A stretch of 55,542 nucleotides of DNA from an uncultured Anaerolineales bacterium (GTDB lineage Bacteria > Chloroflexota > Anaerolineae > Anaerolineales > UBA6663), in assembly GCA_937952305.1 (NCBI GenBank), contig CALFZO010000070.1, positions 1 to 55,542 of the forward strand, written 5' to 3'. Every line of letters begins with the position of its first letter. Position 1 is the first letter of the stretch. This document shows positions 25,973 through 36,700 of the stretch, piece by piece. A model generated the notes under the pieces. That model was not told the DNA's origin. It made no database searches and worked only from the letters and a program-made list of their open reading frames with translations. The position numbers and the translations under genes were made by a program.

Positions 25973-27496
25973 TCAGCGGGCGCGCGCGGCACTTGGCGCC
26001 AGCGCCGCCAGTCCCGGCCGGGAGGCCGGGTCGATCAGCTCGGCCGCGATCTTGCCGGAGGCCAGCACGGCCGGGACGCCGGCGCCTGGGTGCGTGCCGG
26101 CGCCGACGAAGTAGAGGTTCTCAAACTCCTCGGAGCGGTTGTGCGGCCGGAACCAGGCGGCCTGCAGCAGCGTCGGCGCCACCGAGAAGGCCGCGCCCCG
26201 GTAACTGTTGAGCGTGTCCTGAAAGTGCAGCGGATCGATCGTGTGTTCGGCAATCACGTTGGCCTGCAGGTCCGGCAGATAGCGGTCTTCCAGGTACTGC
26301 ATGATCTTATCGCGGTACGGCCGGGCGTAGGTGCGCCAGTCCGTGCCGGAACCCAGGTGCGGCACCAGCGACAGCACGTAAAACGATTCGCAGCCGGGCG
26401 GCGCGATGCTCGGGTCTGTGCGCGACGGCATGTGCAGGTACAGCGCCAGCTGCTCCGGCACGCGCCGCGCCGCGAAAACATCGCTCAACAGCTGCGGATA
26501 GTCCCGGTCCAGGATGATGTTGTGGTGCTGCAGCGGCGAGTCCAGGTAGCGGCGCTTGGTGCCGAAGTAGATGACGAACAGCGACATGCTGTAGTGCATG
26601 GCGTTCAGGCGCCAATCCGGGTACCAGCGGCGGTGGCGGGCCGGGATCAGGTGCTTGTAGGTGAAGGCCACGTCGCCGTTGCAGACCACGTCGTCGGCCA
26701 GGTGCTCGCGCCCGTCCGCCAGCCGCACGCCGGCCACGCGCCGGCCGCGCACCAGGATTTCATCGACCTCGGCGTTGACGTGCACAGTCACCCCGAGCTC
26801 GTCCAGCAGGCGGCCGAGGGCTCGGACGATCGCGCCGGTGCCGCCCAGGGCGTAGTGCACGCCCCAGCGCTTCTCGAACTGGACGATGAGCGTGAAGATC
26901 GAGGGCGTGTCGAACGGGTTGCCGCCCACCAGCAGCGGGTGAAAGGTGAAGCAGCGGCGCAGGAACTCGTGCCGGATCAGGCTGGCCACCGACGCATAGG
27001 TCGGCCAGAACGCGCCCAGCCGGAACAGATCCGGCATGATCTTGAGCATATCGGTCAGACGCAGGAAGGGCTGCTCGGTCAGGCCGTAGAAGCGCTCGAA
27101 GATGGCCTCGGTGCGGCGCACAAAGCGCTGGTAGCCGGCTTGGTCGGCCGGGTTCCAGCGCGCGATCTCGCCCAGCGTAGCGGCCGTGTCGCGGAAGTAA
27201 TCAAAGTGCCGGCCGGTGTGGTCGAACAGGCGGTAGAAAGGATCGAGCGGCACAAACTCGACGTAGTCTGCGAGGCGGCGGCCGGCCGCGGCAAACAGCT
27301 CGTCGAACATGTACGGGGCGGTAATGACGGTCGGGCCGCCGTCGAACTTGAAGCCGTTGATTTCATATTGATAGGCGCGTCCGCCCAGCTGGTCGCGCTT
27401 CTCGTAGACGGTCACGGCGTGGCCCTTGGCGGCCAGGCGAATCGCCGCCGCCAATCCGCCAAAGCCGCTCCCGATGACGATGATGTTCTTACGCAT
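25973..27496 (-). CDS. crtI: Phytoene desaturase (CrtI-type)
   Basis: The product has 507 residues from the ATG at 27496, placed so that the FAD-binding motif comes at once (IIVIGSGFGGLAAAIRLAAK, ~5-24); an upstream in-frame ATG would add a sequence unlike the family. CrtI enzymes dehydrogenate phytoene stepwise, to lycopene or neurosporene, using FAD. Further signatures are GGRAYQYEINGFKFDGGPTV and the C-terminal LYFVGAGTHPGAGVPAVLAS, which is diagnostic for CrtI-class desaturases and ketolases. It is the first gene of a string with the carotenoid oxygenase. No phytoene synthase is in the window. Related 4,4'-desaturases or CrtO-like ketolases cannot be fully excluded. Confidence 0.88.
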   Translation of the reverse strand: MRKNIIVIGSGFGGLAAAIRLAAKGHAVTVYEKRDQLGGRAYQYEINGFKFDGGPTVITAPYMFDELFAAAGRRLADYVEFVPLDPFYRLFDHTGRHFDYFRDTAATLGEIARWNPADQAGYQRFVRRTEAIFERFYGLTEQPFLRLTDMLKIMPDLFRLGAFWPTYASVASLIRHEFLRRCFTFHPLLVGGNPFDTPSIFTLIVQFEKRWGVHYALGGTGAIVRALGRLLDELGVTVHVNAEVDEILVRGRRVAGVRLADGREHLADDVVCNGDVAFTYKHLIPARHRRWYPDWRLNAMHYSMSLFVIYFGTKRRYLDSPLQHHNIILDRDYPQLLSDVFAARRVPEQLALYLHMPSRTDPSIAPPGCESFYVLSLVPHLGSGTDWRTYARPYRDKIMQYLEDRYLPDLQANVIAEHTIDPLHFQDTLNSYRGAAFSVAPTLLQAAWFRPHNRSEEFENLYFVGAGTHPGAGVPAVLASGKIAAELIDPASRPGLAALAPSAARAR

Positions 27497-27608
27497 GGCC
27501 CTGTCTTTCTGAAACTGGTAGCTGCCTGGCGGCGCAGGCCTGGGCTGGGCGGCGGCCCACCGCAGGTCGCCGGGGCTGTAGGTTGAGTGACATCCAATTC
27601 GCACCGGA

Positions 27609-27649
27609 AATGTACCATGCTGTATAGGGATTGTCAGTTATGCGTACAA
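27609..27649 (-). promoter_or_regulatory. crtI promoter overlapped by TGT direct repeats (CarH/LitR-like operator)
   Basis: On the minus strand, CTGACA (27637-27632), a 17-bp spacer and TACATT (27614-27609) form a promoter with 5/6 and 4/6 consensus matches and a start near 27602. Read on the plus strand the same DNA has TGTACC (27611), TGTATA (27621) and TGTCAG (27632), i.e. TGT every 10-11 bp, then an inverted GTACAA (27644-27649). B12-dependent CarH and LitR MerR-type regulators bind tandem TGTA-containing repeats of about 11 bp across carotenoid promoters. No such regulator gene is in view. Confidence 0.45.
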
Positions 27650-27811
27650 TGTTCCAGCTATGAGGCTGATGAGAAGCAGGTCAAACCCGCGCAGCGCCGC
27701 TAGGCCTACCGGACTGTGCGCCGCAACGCTTGGCCGCCATGGCCCGTGGACTGGGATTAGGCCGCCCAATTCGCTAATTCGGCAGGGCTTAATAAAATTT
27801 TATGTATCCCG

Positions 27812-27820
27812 TGCTATACT
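27812..27820 (+). promoter_or_regulatory. Extended -10 promoter for the NRPS/PKS cluster
   Basis: TGCTATACT (27812-27820) is an extended -10 element (TGn plus TATACT). It is preceded by an AT-rich run (27789-27804, TTAATAAAATTTTATG) that could act as an UP element in otherwise GC-rich DNA. No good -35 box is seen. Transcription would start near 27827, giving a leader of about 430 nt. Confidence 0.5.
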
Positions 27821-27863
27821 GAGTTATCAGGGTGTTGTGTTCTGTCCGCAGGGGGTGGGCCAA

Positions 27864-27910
27864 AATCCCTATTGGTTGAGACGGGCAAGCCCGTAAACTA
27901 ACTTAGGGTT
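27864..27910 (+). other. Long stem-loop in the NRPS/PKS leader
   Basis: The left arm CCCTATTGGTT (27867-27877) pairs with AACTAA (27896-27901) and TAGGG (27904-27908), with a 2-nt bulge. Above it ACGGG (27881-27885) pairs with CCCGT (27890-27894) around a CAAG tetraloop. There are 16 base pairs in all, including one G-U. It lies about 40 nt downstream of the proposed transcription start. No known riboswitch class was recognised. Confidence 0.45.
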
Positions 27911-27946
27911 AACGTTTGGCACACGGGCTGGATGACTGGCGAGGCG

Positions 27947-27965
27947 GGGGTGTCGTTCACACCCC
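27947..27965 (+). other. Second leader hairpin
   Basis: GGGGTGT (27947-27953) and ACACCCC (27959-27965) form a perfect 7-bp stem with a CGTTC loop. It is not followed by a U-tract. A smaller GCGGC/GCCGC hairpin with a GAAAG loop lies at 28017-28031. Confidence 0.45.
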
Positions 27966-28255
27966 ACAACCGGGCCGCCCAAACGCGGCACCTCTCACAC
28001 AATTCACATTTGTATAGCGGCGAAAGGCCGCCGCCCAACCTGGGGCGCTGAGGCGGAACTGAAGTTCGGCCGGCAGTCTGTTCGTTTGCCCCTGCCGCAG
28101 GTTCAAGGACGGAAGCCGCCGTGCTTGGGACACGTTTACCGGACCCGAGCCGGCACACCGCTGGGTTGTTGCGCTGACGCGCTTGCCCGCCTCGCCGGCT
28201 GATTGCCCACAGCCACAATCCCACACGCTCTATCACGCGCCTGGAGAGAATGCCC

Positions 28256-30031
<1,776 letters not shown>

Positions 30032-30034
30032 GGC

Positions 30035-33000
30035 ATGGCGACTGCCCGCAAGCCGGCGCCGCCGCGCAGCGCAGCGGAAATCCAGGCCTGGCTGGTCCAG
30101 CAGATCGCGGACCTGGTCGGCGCCGCGCCGGAGACGATCGACCCACGCGAGTCATTTGACACCTTCGGCCTGTCGTCGCGCGAGGCCGTCATGCTCTCCG
30201 GCGACCTGGAGGAGTGGCTCGGCCGCGACCTCTCGCCCACCTTGGTCTACGAGCACCCGACTCTGGCCCAGTTGGCCCAGGCCTTGGGGGCCGCCAACCC
30301 GGAGACGGCCGCGGCCTCACCCTTAGACGACGCCCCGCCAATGCCAGCCGCGGACGCGGCCCGGCCCGTCGCCGGCGAGTATCCGCTGTCCGACGGCCAG
30401 CGCGCCCTGTGGTTTCAGCACCAGGCCGCGCCAGACAGCATCGCCCATCCCACGCACGCCGTGCGGCTGCGCGGCCCGCTCTCCATCGAAGCGCTGCGGG
30501 CGGCATTCCTGGCCGCCGCCCAACGGCATTCGGCCCTGCGCACCACGTTTCGGCTCAAGGACGGCGCCCCGGTCCAGGTGATTGGCCCCGAGGCCACGCT
30601 GGCGTTCAGCCAGGTCACGGCGACCGGCTGGACCGATGAGCGGTTGCGGACGGCGCTCCTGGCCACGGCGGGCCAGCCCTTCGACATCGACCACGGGCCC
30701 CTGCTGCGCGTGGCCGTCTTCTCGCGCGCGGCCGACGACCACGTCCTGCTCTTTTCGGTCCATCACCTGGTGGTAGACCTGTGGTCGCTGACCGTCCTCT
30801 TCGCCGACGTGGATCGCTTCTATCGCGATCCCGCCCTGCGCGCTGCGCCGCCCCTGGGGCGTCAATTCATCGACTTCGCCGCCTGGCAGGCCGCGCTGCT
30901 CGGCGGCCCGGCCGGCGAACGCTTGTGGGAGTACTGGCGCGGGCAGCTGACGCCTGAGCCGCCGCTGCTCAACCTGCCGACCGACCGCCCGCGCCTGCCG
31001 ACCCAGACTTTCCGGGCCGGCGGGGAGCGCCTGACCCTCGACGCCGCGCTGACCCGATCGTTGAAGGCCCTGGGCGAACGCGAAGGCGTGTCGCTGTACA
31101 TGCTCCTGCTGGCCGCCTTTCAGTTGCTGCTCGCGCGCTACACCGGCCAGACCGACTTCGTCGTGGGCACGCCCACCACCGGCCGCAGCCGCAACGAGTT
31201 TGCGGAGGTCGTCGGGTATTGCGTCAATCCGGTCGCGCTGCGCGCCCGCCTCGTCGATGATACCGGCGCCGCGCTGACACTGCCGGCCCTGCTGCGCCAG
31301 GTGCGCCAGACCGTCCTGGACGCGTTGGCGCACCAGGACTACCCCATCGCCCGGCTGGTGGAACGGCTGCGCCCGCAGCGTTTCGCCAACCGCACGCCGC
31401 TGTTCCAGGTGATGTTTGTCTTCCAGAGCACGCCGCGTTCGGCCGACCGGGTCTTCAGCTCAGTGGCGCTGGGCGCGGGCAACGTCACGCTTAACCTGGC
31501 CGGGCTGCCGGTGGAGACCCTGACCCTGGAGGACCAGGCCGCGCCGTTCGACCTTACGCTGACGATGGCCGAGGCCGGCGAGGAGCTGGGCGCGGCCTTC
31601 ACCTACAACGCCGACCTGTTCGACGCCGCCACGATCCGGCGCCTGGCCGGCCACTTCGCCACGCTGCTGGCCGGCCTCGCCGCCGACCCAGACCGGCCGC
31701 TGCCCGCGCAACCGCTGCTGGACACGGCCGAGCGCCGGCAGATCGTGGAGGACTGGAACGCCACCGACGCGCCGTTTGATCTCAGCCGCCCGGCCGCGCA
31801 GTTGATCGAGGCCCAGGCCGCGCGCGCGCCGGAGGCCGTGGCCGTCAGCCTGGGCGGCCAAACGCTGACCTACGCCGAGTTGGAGCGGCGCGCCAACCAA
31901 CTGGCGCACTCCCTCCAGGCGCGCGGTGTCGGCGCGGACACGCTCGTCGCCGTCTGCCTCGAACCGTCGCTCGCCATGGCCGTGGCCGTGCTTGGCACGC
32001 TTAAAGCCGGCGGCGCTTACTTGCCGCTCGATCCGCGTTACCCGGCCGAGCGCCTGGCCTTCATGCTCCAGGACTCGGCCGCGCCGCTGCTCCTCACCAC
32101 GGCGGCGCTGGCGCCCGGGCTCCCGGCCTCCGCCGCTCAGGTCATCTGCCTGGACACGGACTGGCCGACCATCGCCCAAGCGCCGGGGACCACTCCCCCC
32201 TCGCCGGCCACGCCCGACTCGCTGGCCTACGTCATCTACACCTCCGGGTCCACCGGCACGCCCAAGGGCACGCTCCTGCACCAGCGCGGCCTCACCAATC
32301 TGATCCATGTGCTGCTGGACAAGTTCGCGCTCACGCCGGAGAGCCGCGTGCTCCAGTTCGCGTCCTTCAGCTTCGACGCCTCCGTGTCCGAGATCGTGGT
32401 GGCGTTGGCCGCCGGCGCCCGCCTGGTGCTGGCCCCGCGCGAGACGCTGCGCGCGCCCAGCGACCTGCTCGCCCTGCTGCGGCGCGAGGCCATCACGTGT
32501 GTCACCGTGCCGCCGTCGCTGTTGAGCGTGCTCGCCCCGGACGATCTGCCCGCCCTCGCCACCGTGGTCTCGGCCGGCGAGCCCTGCCCGTGGGAGGTCG
32601 CCGAGCGCTGGGCCGCCGGGCGGCGTCTGCTCAACGGCTACGGCCCCACCGAGGCCACCGTGGCCGCGTCGTACTACCGCGTGGGCGAACGCGTCCCCGG
32701 CACGCAGACGGTGCCGATCGGCCGGCCCAACCCCAACACGCACCTGTATGTGCTGGACGCGCACCAGCAGCCGGTGCCAGTCGGTGTCCCCGGCGAGCTC
32801 TACATCGGCGGCGTCGGCGTCGGCCGCGGCTACCTCAATCGGCCGGAACTGACGGCGGAGCGCTTCATTCAAGTGGACAGTAGTCGGTGGACAGTGGACG
32901 GCCGCTCCGCCTCACTGGTGACCGCCCACCCGCCGCTGACCACTCTCTACAGAACCGGCGACCTCGTCCGCTGGCTGCCGTCCGGCGACCTGGAATTCCT

Positions 33001-33718
33001 GGGCCGCCTGGACGACCAGGTAAAGGTGCGCGGCTTCCGGATCGAACTCGGCGAGATCGAGGCCGCCTTGCGGACTCATCCGGCCGTGCGCGAGGCGGCG
33101 GTGGTGGTGCGCGCCGCCGACGACGGCGACCGGCGCCTCTCCGCCTACGTGGTGACCACGGACGCCGAGGGGCGGCGCTCCGACCTGATCGCGGCCGTGC
33201 GCGCCCATCTGCGCGAGCGCCTGCCGGATTACATGGTCCCGGGGACCGTGACCGTACTGGAGGCGCTGCCGCTGACGCCCAACGGCAAGGTGGATCGCCA
33301 GGCGCTGGCGCGGCTGCGCCCTCAGCGCGCCGAACCCGGCGCCGACTTCGTGCAGCCCCAGAACGAACTAGAGCGCGTCATCGCCGGCCTGTGGCAGGCG
33401 GCGCTGGACGTCGAGCGCGTGGGCAGCCACGACAACTTCTTCGACCTGGGCGGACACTCGCTGCTGGTGGTCAAGGTGCAGGATCAGTTGCAGCAGGCGC
33501 TGGGCCGCGAAGTGCCCATCGTCGACCTGTTCCAGTATCCGACCGTGGCCGCGCTGGCCCAGCACCTGAGCCGCGCCGAGGCCGGGCCGAGCGCCGTGGA
33601 AACCGGCCAGGCCCGCGCCGAGAAACAGAAAGCGGCACTGCTGCAGCAGCAGGAGCGCCTGCGCGCGGCGGCGGCCCAGCGCGCCGCCCGGCGGCCGGGC
33701 GGCAACGACCGGCCCTGA
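30035..33718 (+). CDS. NRPS: ACP-C-A-T, lipoinitiation and first amino acid
   Basis: The product has 1227 residues. Domains: ACP (~13-88, phosphopantetheine Ser48 in FGLSSREAV), condensation (~115-550, HHLVVD at 243-248 with WS following), adenylation (~575-1080, YVIYTSGSTGTPKGTL, NGYGPTEATV, YRTGDLVRW, NGKVDRQ) and thiolation (~1105-1175, Ser1142 in LGGHSLLVV). The ACP receives the fatty acid from the FAAL. The C domain would acylate the first amino acid. The by-eye specificity code D-A-S-T-V-A-G-V-A is nearest to recorded Tyr codes (DASTVAAVC), so an aromatic residue is likely. A palindromic insertion lies before YRTGDL. GAGGAGTGAGG precedes the start. Confidence 0.93.
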   Translation: MATARKPAPPRSAAEIQAWLVQQIADLVGAAPETIDPRESFDTFGLSSREAVMLSGDLEEWLGRDLSPTLVYEHPTLAQLAQALGAANPETAAASPLDDAPPMPAADAARPVAGEYPLSDGQRALWFQHQAAPDSIAHPTHAVRLRGPLSIEALRAAFLAAAQRHSALRTTFRLKDGAPVQVIGPEATLAFSQVTATGWTDERLRTALLATAGQPFDIDHGPLLRVAVFSRAADDHVLLFSVHHLVVDLWSLTVLFADVDRFYRDPALRAAPPLGRQFIDFAAWQAALLGGPAGERLWEYWRGQLTPEPPLLNLPTDRPRLPTQTFRAGGERLTLDAALTRSLKALGEREGVSLYMLLLAAFQLLLARYTGQTDFVVGTPTTGRSRNEFAEVVGYCVNPVALRARLVDDTGAALTLPALLRQVRQTVLDALAHQDYPIARLVERLRPQRFANRTPLFQVMFVFQSTPRSADRVFSSVALGAGNVTLNLAGLPVETLTLEDQAAPFDLTLTMAEAGEELGAAFTYNADLFDAATIRRLAGHFATLLAGLAADPDRPLPAQPLLDTAERRQIVEDWNATDAPFDLSRPAAQLIEAQAARAPEAVAVSLGGQTLTYAELERRANQLAHSLQARGVGADTLVAVCLEPSLAMAVAVLGTLKAGGAYLPLDPRYPAERLAFMLQDSAAPLLLTTAALAPGLPASAAQVICLDTDWPTIAQAPGTTPPSPATPDSLAYVIYTSGSTGTPKGTLLHQRGLTNLIHVLLDKFALTPESRVLQFASFSFDASVSEIVVALAAGARLVLAPRETLRAPSDLLALLRREAITCVTVPPSLLSVLAPDDLPALATVVSAGEPCPWEVAERWAAGRRLLNGYGPTEATVAASYYRVGERVPGTQTVPIGRPNPNTHLYVLDAHQQPVPVGVPGELYIGGVGVGRGYLNRPELTAERFIQVDSSRWTVDGRSASLVTAHPPLTTLYRTGDLVRWLPSGDLEFLGRLDDQVKVRGFRIELGEIEAALRTHPAVREAAVVVRAADDGDRRLSAYVVTTDAEGRRSDLIAAVRAHLRERLPDYMVPGTVTVLEALPLTPNGKVDRQALARLRPQRAEPGADFVQPQNELERVIAGLWQAALDVERVGSHDNFFDLGGHSLLVVKVQDQLQQALGREVPIVDLFQYPTVAALAQHLSRAEAGPSAVETGQARAEKQKAALLQQQERLRAAAAQRAARRPGGNDRP
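32872..32944. repeat. Imperfect palindrome inserted in the adenylation domain loop of module 1
   Basis: The 24-base arms 32872-32895 and 32921-32944 are complementary at 19 of the 24 positions. The left arm holds two copies of GTGGACAGT (32873 and 32887). It encodes a 26-residue linker between AERFI and YRTGDL, against about 10 residues at this point in gramicidin synthetase A. The reading frame is kept. Confidence 0.65.
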
Positions 33719-33765
33719 AAGACCTTTCCGCGGAGGCGGGCCAGCCCCGTGTCCGCGTCTGAACC

Positions 33766-36700
33766 ATGACGATGTCTTCCGAACTTACCGGCCTCGAGAT
33801 CGCGGTCATCGGCCTCGCCGGCCGGTTCCCGGGCGCCGCCGACCTCGCGCACTTCTGGCAGAACCTGCGCCAGGGCGTAGAGTCCGTGACCTTCTTCAGC
33901 GACGCCGAGGCGCTGGCCGCCGGCGCCGACCCCGCCAAGCTGCGCGACCCGCACTACGTCAAGGCCAGCGCCCTGCTGTCGGACGTGGACCGCTTCGACG
34001 CCGGCTTCTTCGGCTTTAATCCGCGCGAGGCCGCGATCCTCGACCCGCAACAGCGGCTCTTTTTGGAGAGCGCCTGGGAGGCGCTCGAAGACGCCGGCTA
34101 CAACTCGGAGGCTTATCGGGGCGCCATCGGCGTCTTCGCCGGGACCAGCCTCAACACCTACCTGCTCTTCAACCTGGCCAACAATGCCGAGGTGCGCGCG
34201 GCCGTCGACGGTTATCTGCTGACGCTGGCCAACGACAAGGACTTCCTGCCCACGCGCGTCTCCTACAAGCTCAACCTGCGCGGGCCGAGCGTCAACGTGC
34301 AGACGGCGTGCTCGACGTCGCTGGTGGCCACGCACCTGGCCTGCCAGAGCTTGCTCAGCTATCAGTGCGACATGGCCCTGGCCGGCGGCGTGTCCATCCG
34401 CCTGCCCCAGAAGCAGGGCTACCTGCACGCCGAGGGCGGCATCGCCTCGCCGGACGGCCACTGCCGCGCCTTCGACGCCGAGGCGGCCGGCACGGTCAGC
34501 GGCGAGGGGGTCGGCCTGGTGGTGCTCAAGCGCCTGGCCGACGCGCTCGCCGACGGCGACCACATCCGCGCTGTCATCAAAGGCACGGCCATCAACAACG
34601 ACGGCGCCAACAAAGTCGGTTACACGGCCCCGAGCGTGGACGGCCAGGCTGAGGTCATCGCCGCGGCCCTGACCGTGGCCGGCGTGGACGCGGCCACGAT
34701 CCAGCACATCGAGGCGCACGGCACCGGCACGGCTCTGGGCGATCCAATCGAGGTCGCCGCCCTCAACCAGGTCTTCGGCCCCAACGTCCCGCGGCGGGAT
34801 GCCATCTCGCTCAGTTCGCTCAAGACCAACATCGGCCACCTGGACGCGGCCGCCGGCGTGGCCGGCCTGATCAAGACCGTGCTCGCGCTTGAACACGGCG
34901 AGCTGCCGGCCAATCTGCACTTCACGCGCCCCAACCCGCGCCTCGGCCTGGAGAAGACGCCGTTCTTCGTCAACGCCGCGCTGCGCGCGTGGCCGGCCCA
35001 GCCGGACGGCGGCCCGCGCCGGGCCGGGGTCAGCTCCTTCGGCATCGGCGGCACCAACGCGCACGCCGTCCTGGAAGAAGCGCCCGCCCGTGAGCCGGCC
35101 GGCCCCTCCCGCGCCTGGCAACTGCTGACGCTCTCAGCCCGCTCGGACGAGGCCCTGGACGCGGCCACCGCCAACCTGGCCGCGCACCTGCGCGCGCACC
35201 CGGAGCTGGACCTGGCCAACGCCGCCTACACGCTCCAGGTCGGGCGCAAGGCTTTCAACCGCCGCCGCATCGTCATCGCCCGGGATACCGCCGCGGCCGC
35301 CGACGCGCTCGCGCACTTGCCGGCCGGCGCGGCTTACACCGACGCTGTGCCCAGCAGCGCCCTGAGCCTGGCCTTCCTCTTCACAGGCCAGGGCGCGCAG
35401 TACGTGAACATGGGCCGCGGCCTGTACGCGGCCGAGCCGGTCTTCCGCGAGCACGTCGACGCCTGCGCCGAGCGGCTGCAGCCACACCTGGGCCTGGACC
35501 TGCGCGGCCTGCTCTTCCCGGAGCCGGATCAGGCCGCGGCCGCCGCGGAACGGCTGACGCAGACTGCGCTCACCCAGCCGGCGCTGTTCACCATCGAGTA
35601 CGCGCTGGCGCAGCTCTGGCTGAGCTGGGGCGTCCGGCCGGCCGCCCTGCTCGGCCACAGTCTCGGCGAATACGTGGCCGCCTGCCTGGCCGGCGTCTTC
35701 AGCCTGGATGATGCCCTGGCGCTGGTGGCGGCGCGCGGACGCCTGATGCAGCGCCTGCCGTCCGGGGCGATGCTCAGCGTGCCGCTGGCCGAGGCCGACC
35801 TCCAGCCTTATCTGGACGGCCCGGTGGCGCTGGCGGCCGTCAACGCCCCCGGCCTGAGCGTGCTCTCCGGGCCGGCGGACGCCGTCGCCGCGGTGGAACA
35901 GCGCCTGCAGCAGGCCGGCGTCGAGGCGCGCCGCCTGCACACGTCGCACGCCTTCCATTCGGCCATGATGGACCCGATCCTGGACGAGTTCGCCGAGCGG
36001 GTGGCGGACACCGAGCGCCACGCTCCGCAGATCCCGTTCCTGTCCAACGTCACCGGCACCTGGATCACCGACGACCAGGCCACCGACCCGCACTACTGGG
36101 CGCGCCACCTGCGCCAGGCCGTGCGCTTCGCGGACGGCGTGGCCGCGTTGCTCCAGGAGCCGGGCCGCGCCTTCCTCGAGGTCGGGCCAGGCCGCACGCT
36201 GGCCACGCTCGTCAAGAGCCAGCCGGCCGCCGCCGGGCGCGTGGTGCTCACCTCGCTGCGCCATCCCAACGACCCTCAGGACGATCAGGCCTTCTTGCTG
36301 GCCGCGCTCGGCCGGTTGTGGCTGGCCGGGTGCGCGGTGGATTGGCCGGCTTTCTACGCCGGCGAGGTGCGCCAGCGCGTGCCGCTGCCCACCTACCCTT
36401 TTGAGCGCGAAAGCTATTGGGTGCAGGCCAACCCGGCCGCCCCGGCGCCGGCCACCGCGTTGCGCAAAAACCCGGACGTGCGCGCCTGGTTCTACGCGCC
36501 GTCGTGGCGGCGCCGCGATCTGGCGCTGGTCTCTCCGGACGCCGCGCCCCGGCGCTGGCTGATCCTGGCCAACGTCGACGACCTGAGCGCCGGCCTGGTC
36601 CGTCAGCTCAACGCCGCCGGCCACCCCAGCCTCAGCGTGACCTCCGGCGCGCGCTTCGATCAATTGACTGAGCACCACTACGTGCTCGATCCGCGCCGCG

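Larger units (their letters stand above)
27497..28255. other. Divergent intergenic region between crtI and the NRPS/PKS cluster
   Basis: This 759-bp region holds the two divergent promoters, the TGT repeats and the leader hairpins listed separately. Small frames on either strand (27660-27896 plus, 27898-28257 minus) show no domain, no ribosome-binding site and no codon bias typical of the neighbours, and are not called. Part of it (27590-27830) is distinctly AT-richer than the surroundings. I see no transposase remnant. Confidence 0.6.

Noticed and set aside
27890..28180. A possible integron attC site or insertion-sequence remnant (GTTAAC and GTTTGGC motifs, GTTGTTGCGCTGA).
   Set aside because: The core-site spacing and the paired arms needed for attC are not present, and no transposase fragment can be read.
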